In this document: positions 1 through 5,490 of the stretch, one piece after another
Position numbering within the stretch: the first letter of the stretch is position 1
How the letters are laid out: each line of letters begins with the position of its first letter
Assembly (NCBI GenBank): GCA_003222935.1
Contig: QHXL01000298.1
Span: 6,200 to 12,396, forward strand
DNA length: 6,197 bases
Source of the DNA: Acidobacteriota bacterium
GTDB taxonomy: Bacteria; Acidobacteriota; Blastocatellia; Pyrinomonadales; Pyrinomonadaceae
Direction of reading: 5' to 3'
Program-made: the position numbers and the translations under genes
Notes under the pieces: generated by a model
Database searches by the model: none
What the model was told of the DNA's origin: nothing
Seen by the model: only the letters and a program-made list of their open reading frames with translations

Positions 1-11
1 AAGCCCGAACT

Positions 12-120
12 GAAAAATAAGCCGCAGATAAACGCAGATAAGACGGATCAGACCAGAAAGAAAGACAGCCTCCTTCCCTCTTTCAATTCTGATCCGTCTT
101 ATCTGCGTTTATCTGCGGCT
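12..120 (-). terminator. Possible end-of-operon terminator formed by the 33-bp inverted repeat
   Basis: In the minus-strand transcript the two repeat arms can pair as a long stem directly after, and partly within, the end of GH43. The second arm is followed by UAUUUUUCAG (bases 19 to 10), a short U tract of the kind that follows intrinsic terminators. The stem is much longer, has a larger loop and is less GC-rich than a usual terminator, so it may instead be an RNase III target or only a repeat remnant. Confidence 0.4.
20..120. repeat. Perfect 33-bp inverted repeat at the 3' end of GH43
   Basis: Bases 20-52 are the exact reverse complement of 88-120, separated by 35 bp. The loop can add a 5-bp inner stem (GAAAG 56-60 with CTTTC 80-84). 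Each arm contains a near-duplicated ATCTGCG unit, so each is itself an internally repetitive element. The right arm covers the last codons and stop of GH43 (stop at 99-101). A third, diverged copy lies at 1803-1832. Two recent insertions of one repeat in opposite orientation, or one palindromic mobile element, would explain the perfect match. Confidence 0.9.
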
Positions 121-1799
121 GCTAACGTTTTAAATCGGAAGTAATCGAAATCAGCAAAGCCCCGTTCTTTTGCCTGCGTGAAGCTGGCCACAAACAATCC
201 TACTTTCGCCCCAATCCAACGACCTTCGCGAGCTTTAAACGGCTCACCAATTTCCGAAAAGTTCCGGCCGTCACTGCTGTAGCTGAACTTGCACATCGCA
301 TCTTCGCCGATCGTGATGCGCATGAATAACACTGCAGTTTTCAGCGCTACGCCACTATCATTCGTCTCTTCGGTTCCCTTGGGAGCGTCTTTACACTCAG
401 TTCGCTCTAAACGGAATCCGTCTTCGGTTCGCACGATTGCGATATAGGAATAGTCCATTCCCATCATCACCAGGCCGGCCGCTTCATTAGCCAACAGGTT
501 CGTCGCATCAACTCTCGTAGTAACCGTAAACGTTTGTGCAGGTAACTTCTGCGTTAACAGACTCGGTACGGACCAGAGGTTCACTGCCTCGTAAGGCAGC
601 GGAACTGAATTCAGTCGTAACCATCCGGGCCTTGCCAACAAGTTAGACCAGGCACCTTGCGGGTTAGCTTGCCACTGCCACTGGAGACCCAGCTGTCGCG
701 ATGAAAATTCATCTGTTGTTTGCGGGACTTCTGCTGGATAGCGCCGGCCTACGTCCGGCAGCTTGTTCGTATCAACAGGTTCACCTTTACCATCACCATC
801 CTTGTCGATACCGATCACGGGCCAATCGTTTATCCATTTCATTGGCTGCAGATGGACGATCCGTCCGTATGGGCCACGATCTTGAAAATGAATAAACCAT
901 GAGTCGCCATTCTTCAGTTCTACCCATGCTCCCTGGTGAGGCCCATTAACCTGGGTCTGACCCTGGTCCATCACTATCTTGTCTTCGTAGGGACCGTAGA
1001 CATTTTTGGAGCGCAACACAGTCTGCCACCCTGTCGGCACGCCCCCACCAGGCGCGAAAATGTAGTAATAGCCGTTGCGCTTGTGAAGTTTTGGCCCTTC
1101 GATTGTTGGATGATTTGCGTGGCCGTCAAAGACAAGGCGGTCATCATCCAGGATCTTTGTTCCGTCAGGACTCATCTTAGCAATGTGAATAACACTCTTG
1201 ATTCCCGCTCGGCTGTTGGCGAAAGCGTGGACCAGGTAAGCATTGCCATCGTCGTCCCAGAACGGACACGGATCGATCCAGCCCTTCGCGCTCTTTATCA
1301 ACAGAGGCGCACTCCATGGTCCTGCCGGATTGCGCGTCTTCGTCATGTAGATACCGTAATCAGGATCGGGGTAAAAGATGTAGAAATAGTTGTCGTGATA
1401 TCTGATCGCGGGAGCCCAGACTCCATTTCCATGCTGGGGTTTAGCAAAGACAGAGACGGGCGTTTGATACTGAAGTGCGTGGCCGATGATGCGCCAATTA
1501 ACCAGGTCCCTTGAATGAAGAATAGGAAGACCGGGCGCGGAGTTAAAACTCGAGGCCGTCAAATAGAAATCGTCGCCGACGCGGACGACATCCGGGTCAG
1601 AATAATCTGCGTAGATGATTGGATTTTTATAAGTGCCGTCGCGATTGTCGGGCGACCAGACGGATTGAGAATAAGCGGAGGTAAAAAATAGGAGAAGGAG
1701 CAGGGGCAGGCCTATTGCAGATTTCAGATTGCAGATTTCAGATTTGTTAGCCACGTCAACGAGACGATAGCAGTTTGCGAACTTTTGTAAGGGCAACAT
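99..1799 (-). CDS. Secreted GH43 glycosidase (arabinofuranosidase/beta-xylosidase type) with C-terminal concanavalin-like domain
   Basis: A 566-residue GH43 enzyme, likely acting on arabinose- or xylose-containing side chains of pectin or hemicellulose. The five-bladed propeller spans about residues 55-345. Catalytic residues are visible: base Asp68 in YSDPDVVRVGDDFYL, the pKa-setting Asp176 in GWIDPCPFWDDDG, and acid Glu234 in IEGPKLHKRNGYYYIF. GPHQGAWVEL (His288) and WFIHFQDRGPYGRIVHLQPMKW fit the GH43_12-like group. After a DKDGDGKGEP loop, residues about 360-560 form the C-terminal beta-sandwich seen in many beta-xylosidase-type GH43 proteins. A secretion signal is present, but its hydrophobic core (31-44, LPLLLLLFFTSAYS) follows an unusually long n-region; residues 19-29 are encoded by a 14-bp tandem repeat and the last residues (AADKRR) by an interspersed repeat. 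GTG at 1754 is an alternative start (551 residues). Exact specificity cannot be read from sequence. Confidence 0.93.
   Translation of the reverse strand: MLPLQKFANCYRLVDVANKSEICNLKSAIGLPLLLLLFFTSAYSQSVWSPDNRDGTYKNPIIYADYSDPDVVRVGDDFYLTASSFNSAPGLPILHSRDLVNWRIIGHALQYQTPVSVFAKPQHGNGVWAPAIRYHDNYFYIFYPDPDYGIYMTKTRNPAGPWSAPLLIKSAKGWIDPCPFWDDDGNAYLVHAFANSRAGIKSVIHIAKMSPDGTKILDDDRLVFDGHANHPTIEGPKLHKRNGYYYIFAPGGGVPTGWQTVLRSKNVYGPYEDKIVMDQGQTQVNGPHQGAWVELKNGDSWFIHFQDRGPYGRIVHLQPMKWINDWPVIGIDKDGDGKGEPVDTNKLPDVGRRYPAEVPQTTDEFSSRQLGLQWQWQANPQGAWSNLLARPGWLRLNSVPLPYEAVNLWSVPSLLTQKLPAQTFTVTTRVDATNLLANEAAGLVMMGMDYSYIAIVRTEDGFRLERTECKDAPKGTEETNDSGVALKTAVLFMRITIGEDAMCKFSYSSDGRNFSEIGEPFKAREGRWIGAKVGLFVASFTQAKERGFADFDYFRFKTLAAADKRR
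1715..1744. repeat. 14-bp tandem repeat inside the GH43 signal-peptide region
   Basis: The unit TTGCAGATTTCAGA occurs twice head to tail (1715-1728 and 1729-1742) followed by two more matching bases. It is read through in frame as residues 19-29 of GH43 (KSEICNLKSAI), just ahead of the hydrophobic core of the signal peptide. Such CAGATTTCAGATT strings are normally intergenic, which casts some doubt on the start chosen for this gene or shows that repeat sequence has been taken into the coding region. Confidence 0.8.
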
Positions 1800-1802
1800 C
1801 CG

Positions 1803-1832
1803 GATCTGTTTTATCTGCGCTCGTCTGCGGCT
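1803..1832. repeat. Diverged copy of the ATCTGCG interspersed repeat in the GH43 leader
   Basis: These 30 bp align without gaps to 91-120, the right arm of the inverted repeat at the left of the window, with 25 of 30 identical and all five differences being transitions (shared blocks TTATCTGCG and TCTGCGGCT). The copy occupies most of the 45-bp gap between the regulator stop (1845) and the GH43 ATG (1799) and ends 3 bp from that ATG, so it forms the ribosome-binding region of GH43. Confidence 0.75.
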
Positions 1833-1844
1833 AAGTTCTAAGAG

Positions 1845-2555
1845 TTAAGTTCGCTCTTCCTCTTCCTGGGCACGTTGGGCGAGCATCAGGTGGTCGCGCA
1901 TTGCATCACGTGCAGCATCAGGGTTTCGATCCCGGATAGCTCGATAGATACTCCGATGCATTTCGGCCGACTCTTTTAAGTCGCGCGCCCGCTTCACGGT
2001 CTTATTGCGGACTTCGAACAAGATTGTCGCGACCATGTTCATCAACGCAGTCAGTATTCGATTTCCGGAAGCCGCCGCGACTGTCTGATGAAAACGCATG
2101 TCGTGCACAAGAAACTGTTCCGGCTCATCAAGCGAGGCAAACATACCGGTTACTTCCTCCGACATAGATGCCATCTGATCGCCTGTCGCTCGTTCAGCAG
2201 CCAACCCGGCGATTGCCATTTCCAGAGAACGGCGCGCTTCAAACATCTCTGCGGGAGTAAACCGTTGCAGCGAAGCCATCAATCGAAGAGGACTACTGTC
2301 GAGTGCCGGGGAACCTTCCGCTTCGACGACGAAAGTACCGGCGCCGCGTCGTGGCTGCAACACTCCAACGGCGGCGAGTGAACTAATCCCCGCGCGTAAA
2401 GTCGGACGACTAACGCCGAGAAGTTTTGCCAGGTCTCGTTCCGGCGGCAGACGATCACCAGGTCGCAACTCACCTTTATGAATCATCTCGCGAAGTTGTG
2501 AGACGACTTCTTCAGATGTCGTTCCCCGTCGCTCCGCATCGATCGTCTTAAACAT
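1845..2555 (-). CDS. GntR/FadR-family transcriptional regulator with FCD effector domain
   Basis: Probable ligand-responsive repressor of this pectin cluster. With the ATG at 2555 the protein has 236 residues. Residues 10-77 form the winged helix-turn-helix of GntR proteins (SEEVVSQLREMI, GELRPGDRLPPERDLAKLLGVSRPTLR, then the wing LQPRRGAGTFV). Residues about 100-228 form the helical FCD domain: FEARRSLE, then the metal-site pattern D-x3-H (Asp152, His156), His200 and His222, with spacing as in metal-binding FCD regulators that sense small organic acids. All ligands are present. One departure is RAG after SRPTL, where most FadR-type proteins have REA. Other starts are possible: ATG at 2576 (243 residues), or TTG at 2633, which would overlap GH105 by 31 bp. 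The 2555 ATG gives the usual MFKTI-like beginning, but no start has a clear Shine-Dalgarno. A uronate effector is inferred from neighbours only. Confidence 0.9.
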   Translation of the reverse strand: MFKTIDAERRGTTSEEVVSQLREMIHKGELRPGDRLPPERDLAKLLGVSRPTLRAGISSLAAVGVLQPRRGAGTFVVEAEGSPALDSSPLRLMASLQRFTPAEMFEARRSLEMAIAGLAAERATGDQMASMSEEVTGMFASLDEPEQFLVHDMRFHQTVAAASGNRILTALMNMVATILFEVRNKTVKRARDLKESAEMHRSIYRAIRDRNPDAARDAMRDHLMLAQRAQEEEERT

Positions 2556-2587
2556 AATTACTTTTGCTTCGGTCATCGTGTTGGGGG

Positions 2588-2604
2588 AGTAGTATACCTC
2601 TACT
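2588..2604. promoter_or_regulatory. Candidate operator (GGTATAC-centred) before the GntR-type regulator
   Basis: Between the end of GH105 and the regulator start the minus strand reads AGTAG-AGGTATA-CTACT, an inverted repeat (arms 2600-2604 and 2588-2592) enclosing the palindrome GTATAC (2592-2597). It lies 33 bp upstream of the chosen regulator ATG and overlaps the GH105 stop. FadR-family hexuronate repressors of enterobacteria (ExuR/UxuR) bind sites centred on GGTATACC, so this is a reasonable autoregulatory site. The arms are only 5 bp and the two symmetry centres do not coincide, so the call is weak. Confidence 0.3.
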
Positions 2605-4528
2605 ATTTTCTGGGAGATTGTTGTATCAGCCAAAGAGCCAGGTCCGTCGCGGCTTTGTAGTTGTCATACTCGGCCGGTAACTTTCTTCCGTCGGTGTACT
2701 CATCGTATAACCATGGATCGCCAACCGCGAAAACTGTTCCTTTACCAAACTTGGCTACAGCCATGATCGTATCGCCGTTATCTACAAATATCGGCTTTGC
2801 GGGCGACTTTATCTGAAGCGTCGAAAGCTCCTTCAGATAAAGATTCCGTGCGGTCTTGAAAATCGGATGCGGAGGGGTCACAACCAGGCGACCCATCGTG
2901 AAGTCGTTGCCAGGCACTTTGTTTCTACTGTCTTTCTTAAACTCGATGCCAAATGCTCCGGCTAGCTGATTGAAGTGATCAAACTCAGAGTTACCCACAT
3001 CGTTGCCAAGCAACACAAGAACACCGCCGGCTTTCACCCAGTCCGCAATCGCCTTAACGTCTTTTGCTTCAACATAGTTGGGCTTCTCTGTTTCCTGAGG
3101 GGTGTCGGGATCCACGATGATATAGATGTCCGCGCCCTTAAGATACGAGGCGGTCGGCGCTGCGCGCAGGGTGTCAGTTCTGGCGCCGTAGGTTCTAAAT
3201 ACATGGCCCAGGAGCGAGAACCCCCCGTTGGACCATTCGTCCCACTTGTAATGCCACGACACCAGCTGACCCGTGGCATCTTTCCTCATTTCGTTATTGA
3301 AGTATGAATCGAGAAGAACCGTTTTGGCTTTGCCGGGTAGATGCTTAGCAACAATGTCCATCTCGTTGCTTGCCATCAAAAAAGCGCCGACACCCTTTGG
3401 ATCGTTAGTGACGACTCGTTCACCTATGTAGTACCCATAGCTGCCATCGCGATATGGATTTCCACCAAGGCCAGCAACAGCGACTGTGCCGTCCAGGTTC
3501 GTCTGTCCATTCGCATCTTTTTTAATGAAGCGATCGACCAGGCCTTTATATCCCCGCTGAGCAACAGCCAGATAGGATTGCGGCAGGTAACCGTTACGAA
3601 CTCCCTTCGCCAGGGCGTAGACAAACATGCTCGATCCCGAGGCTTCAAGGAAGTTTCCCTTTTCTGTCGCCTTGTCCATCACCTGGTACCAGAGTCCGGA
3701 CTTGGAATCCTGATACCTGGTTACCGCCTTAGCTAGACGATTGAGGATTGCAATCAACTCTGCTCGCTTCGCATGTTGAGGCGGAAAATGATCGAGCGTA
3801 TCCACCAGGGCCATCGCGTACCACCCCATCGCTCGATCCCAGAAGTTAGGTGAACGCCCTGTCGTCGGATTGGCCCAGCGCTGCTGCTTCGACTCATCCC
3901 AACCGTGATACAGGAGACCTGTCTCAGTGTCTCGAGAGTGAGTCTCCATCAGGATGAACTGTTTCGCGATATCGTCGAAGTCGGCGTCTTCATGAAACAT
4001 GGCCGCGTATTCGGCATAAAACGGCTCGGCCATGTAAAGACCGTCGAGCCACATCTGGTTCGTATAAATCTTCTTGTGCCAAAAACCGCCATCAGAAGTG
4101 CGCGGATGTGTTTTCAACTGCTCTCGCAGTAATGTCGCGGCCTTCTTATACTTTTCCTGGCCAGTAACCTTGTAAAGCAGCAGCAGATTTTTGCCGGAGT
4201 TGACCTGGTCCAGGTTGTACTCCTCCAGGTTGTAGGTCCGAATGGTGCCGTCTGCATTGACGAAGCTGTCCATCCCTTTTTGAATGAACGCGAAGTAGCG
4301 ACCATCTCCCGTGTTTAGCCAAACACCTTCGAGGCCTTTAAGGACAACTCCGAACTCGTAGTTCCAACGCGCAGGGATTGCTGCAGATTCGGTCCGCAAA
4401 GGATTCTTCCACAGACCGGTCATTGCAGTGTTGGCGATCTCTTCAGTCACCGACTTCTGCTGCGCGAAAGCGGCGCCGGCAAAAGTGAGAACGAGGAGTA
4501 AGAGCGCAGTCAGTTTAGTTGTACTCAT
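2603..4528 (-). CDS. Secreted GH105/GH88 unsaturated galacturonyl/rhamnogalacturonyl hydrolase with C-terminal DUF4350-like domain
   Basis: A 641-residue protein. Residues 1-22 are a Sec signal peptide (MSTTKLTALLLLVLTFAGAAFA). Residues about 28-397 match the GH88/GH105 alpha/alpha-barrel of the YteR/YesR type, which hydrates the 4,5-unsaturated uronic acid left on oligosaccharides by pectin or RG-I lyases and so releases it. Visible hallmarks are NLDQVNSGKNLL (Asp107), QMWLDGLYMAEPF (Asp162, the likely general acid), LLYHGWDES, and SPNFWDRAMGWYAMALVD. Residues about 402-638 form a second domain with an alternating beta/alpha, GATase1-like look (TVLLDSYFNN, ADIYIIVDPDTP, WVKAGGVLVLLGNDVGN, GKGTVFAVGDPWLYDEY), best called DUF4350-like, of unknown role. 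The usual single-domain GH105 is about 340-390 residues, so the tail is a true extra domain. The start is fixed by the signal peptide; no clear Shine-Dalgarno motif precedes it. The GH88/105 call is firm; GH105 is preferred over GH88 because of the RG-I context. Confidence 0.93.
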   Translation of the reverse strand: MSTTKLTALLLLVLTFAGAAFAQQKSVTEEIANTAMTGLWKNPLRTESAAIPARWNYEFGVVLKGLEGVWLNTGDGRYFAFIQKGMDSFVNADGTIRTYNLEEYNLDQVNSGKNLLLLYKVTGQEKYKKAATLLREQLKTHPRTSDGGFWHKKIYTNQMWLDGLYMAEPFYAEYAAMFHEDADFDDIAKQFILMETHSRDTETGLLYHGWDESKQQRWANPTTGRSPNFWDRAMGWYAMALVDTLDHFPPQHAKRAELIAILNRLAKAVTRYQDSKSGLWYQVMDKATEKGNFLEASGSSMFVYALAKGVRNGYLPQSYLAVAQRGYKGLVDRFIKKDANGQTNLDGTVAVAGLGGNPYRDGSYGYYIGERVVTNDPKGVGAFLMASNEMDIVAKHLPGKAKTVLLDSYFNNEMRKDATGQLVSWHYKWDEWSNGGFSLLGHVFRTYGARTDTLRAAPTASYLKGADIYIIVDPDTPQETEKPNYVEAKDVKAIADWVKAGGVLVLLGNDVGNSEFDHFNQLAGAFGIEFKKDSRNKVPGNDFTMGRLVVTPPHPIFKTARNLYLKELSTLQIKSPAKPIFVDNGDTIMAVAKFGKGTVFAVGDPWLYDEYTDGRKLPAEYDNYKAATDLALWLIQQSPRK

Positions 4529-4541
4529 ATTTTTGATCAGC

Positions 4542-4557
4542 CTACAGATTTCAAATT
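4542..4557. repeat. Diverged copy of the 'CAGATTTCA' motif beside the hairpin element
   Basis: CTACAGATTTCAAATT lies at the left border of the hairpin element, 14 bp upstream of the GH105 start. It matches the 16-mer TTGCAGATTTCAGATT at 1715-1730 in 13 of 16 positions, which suggests that the same short repeat family occurs in both places. The match is short and AT-rich, so chance cannot be ruled out. Confidence 0.35.
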
Positions 4558-4712
4558 ACCGCGAAGCGGTAACGCCCCGGAGCCCAGGGTTGTCGCGCTT
4601 TGGCGGCTACGCTGGGATCAGAAAGAACTAACAACCAACCCCCACGGGGTTGCGCCACTATCGCTACATACGATGGTTCGCCACTGGATGGGTCGCAACC
4701 GCTTCGCGGTAG
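4556..4712. repeat. Hairpin-bounded ~157-bp intergenic repeat-like element
   Basis: This element fills most of the 210-bp gap between esterase and GH105. At its left end TTACCGC-GAA-GCGGTAA (4556-4572) is a perfect 7-bp hairpin with a GAA loop. At its right end ACCGC-TTC-GCGGT (4698-4710) is the exact reverse complement of the left core 4558-4570, so the two ends are inverted copies. In the middle CAACCCC-CAC-GGGGTTG (4636-4652) is another perfect 7-bp hairpin. Sequences with this kind of GCGAAGCGG/GGGGTT hairpin pattern resemble dispersed intergenic repeats of environmental bacterial genomes, but only one copy is in this window, so family membership is inferred. Short plus-strand ORFs across it are not convincing genes. 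If transcribed within the operon, it would place several stem-loops ahead of GH105. Confidence 0.6.
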
Positions 4713-4738
4713 TAGAAGACTTACTCAATGGTCCCGTT

Positions 4739-5488
4739 CTATGCACTCGGCCTCTTCCTCAAATACTTCATTAATCCCAGCTTCGACTCCCTAATTCCTT
4801 CGACCGCTAGCGCAGCCATCTGCTCGGCTCCAAATGGGTTGAAGTGAGTGTTGTCCTCAACTCCCTTCGGATAGTTCACGTTCTCGCCGGCCTTTAACTG
4901 CAGGAACAACTTTCGCGATTCCTCCACTCCGAGCTCCCGCACCAACTTTTCACTCTTCCGGTGCATGTCGACCAACGGGACCTTCAACTCTGCCGCAACA
5001 GAACGAACAACATCGGGATACTTTCCGTGGGTATCGACGAAAGCTCCCTGCTCATCGAATCGCCGCCGGACAACTGGAGTAAACAGCACCGGCAAACCCT
5101 GCCTGGCCCTGACCTCGTTAACAAACTTCTTCAGGTTGGTACCGTAGTCAACGGGCGAAGCGTAGCGTTCAGTGTTCTCTTTTTCATCGTTGTGACCAAA
5201 CTGGATAAAGACATAGTCGCCCTTTTTCAGTTTATCTATGATTGCGGCCCACGACTTCTCTTCGATAAAGCTTCGCGTGCTGCGACCATTCTTAGCGTGA
5301 TTCTCAACCCTGACCTTCGCAGGATCGAAAAACGACTGGAGCTTTTCACCCCAACCTGTTTCGGGTCGTTTGTCGGCGGTCTTTTGCGCCATCGTCGAAT
5401 CACCGGCGAGATAAATGGTCACGGCGTCCTGGCCGAAAGCGATGGAACAGGCAACGAGGGTGAAAACGATACTCAGCAGTGCTTTCAT
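4739..5488 (-). CDS. Secreted SGNH/GDSL esterase, CE12-type rhamnogalacturonan acetylesterase
   Basis: This 249-residue protein probably removes acetyl groups from galacturonate residues of rhamnogalacturonan. Residues 1-20 form a Sec signal peptide (MKALL, a hydrophobic core, then AFG-Q), so it acts outside the cytoplasm. SGNH blocks appear in order: LAGDSTMAQK with nucleophile Ser31; NHAKNGRSTRSF with the block II Gly68; FIQFGHND with oxyanion Asn100 in block III; and DNTHFNPFGA with Asp212 and His215 in block V. The D-S-T form of block I and the DNTHFNPFGA end are typical of CE12 enzymes such as the YesT/RhgT group, and the length matches that family. The ATG start is fixed by the signal peptide and the TAATG overlap with GH28. 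Co-transcription with GH28 and GH105 supports pectin as substrate. The SGNH fold is certain; the CE12 assignment is strong but made from motifs only. Confidence 0.92.
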   Translation of the reverse strand: MKALLSIVFTLVACSIAFGQDAVTIYLAGDSTMAQKTADKRPETGWGEKLQSFFDPAKVRVENHAKNGRSTRSFIEEKSWAAIIDKLKKGDYVFIQFGHNDEKENTERYASPVDYGTNLKKFVNEVRARQGLPVLFTPVVRRRFDEQGAFVDTHGKYPDVVRSVAAELKVPLVDMHRKSEKLVRELGVEESRKLFLQLKAGENVNYPKGVEDNTHFNPFGAEQMAALAVEGIRESKLGLMKYLRKRPSA

Positions 5489-5490
5489 TA
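5486..5490 (-). promoter_or_regulatory. TAATG stop/start overlap coupling GH28 and esterase translation
   Basis: On the minus strand the TAA stop of the GH28 gene and the ATG start of the esterase share one base (TAATG). No clear Shine-Dalgarno motif lies just upstream of this ATG (it is preceded by CAACTCCCG), so re-initiation by ribosomes ending GH28 is the simplest explanation of how the esterase is translated. The overlap is directly visible; the coupling is inferred. Confidence 0.8.

Noticed and set aside
936..1514. Plus-strand open frame of 192 codons
   Set aside because: It lies wholly antisense to the GH43 propeller, shows no recognisable domain, and the minus-strand frame carries all the catalytic motifs.
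1715..1744. CRISPR-like direct repeats
   Set aside because: Only two contiguous 14-bp units without spacers, and no cas genes; it is a simple tandem repeat.
20..1832. Composite transposon carrying GH43 between repeat copies
   Set aside because: No transposase gene, no target-site duplication that I can see, and the copies are only about 30 bp; a recombination cassette remains possible but a transposon is not supported.
4636..4652. Intrinsic terminator after the esterase
   Set aside because: The hairpin is perfect, but the minus-strand sequence after it (GTTAGTTCTTTC) is not a convincing U tract and the hairpin belongs to the repeat element.
4428..4794. Two overlapping short plus-strand frames across the GH105-esterase spacer
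   Set aside because: Their codons come mainly from the hairpin repeat element and the ends of neighbouring genes; low-complexity, Arg/Pro/Ser-rich products without a family are typical of translated repeats.
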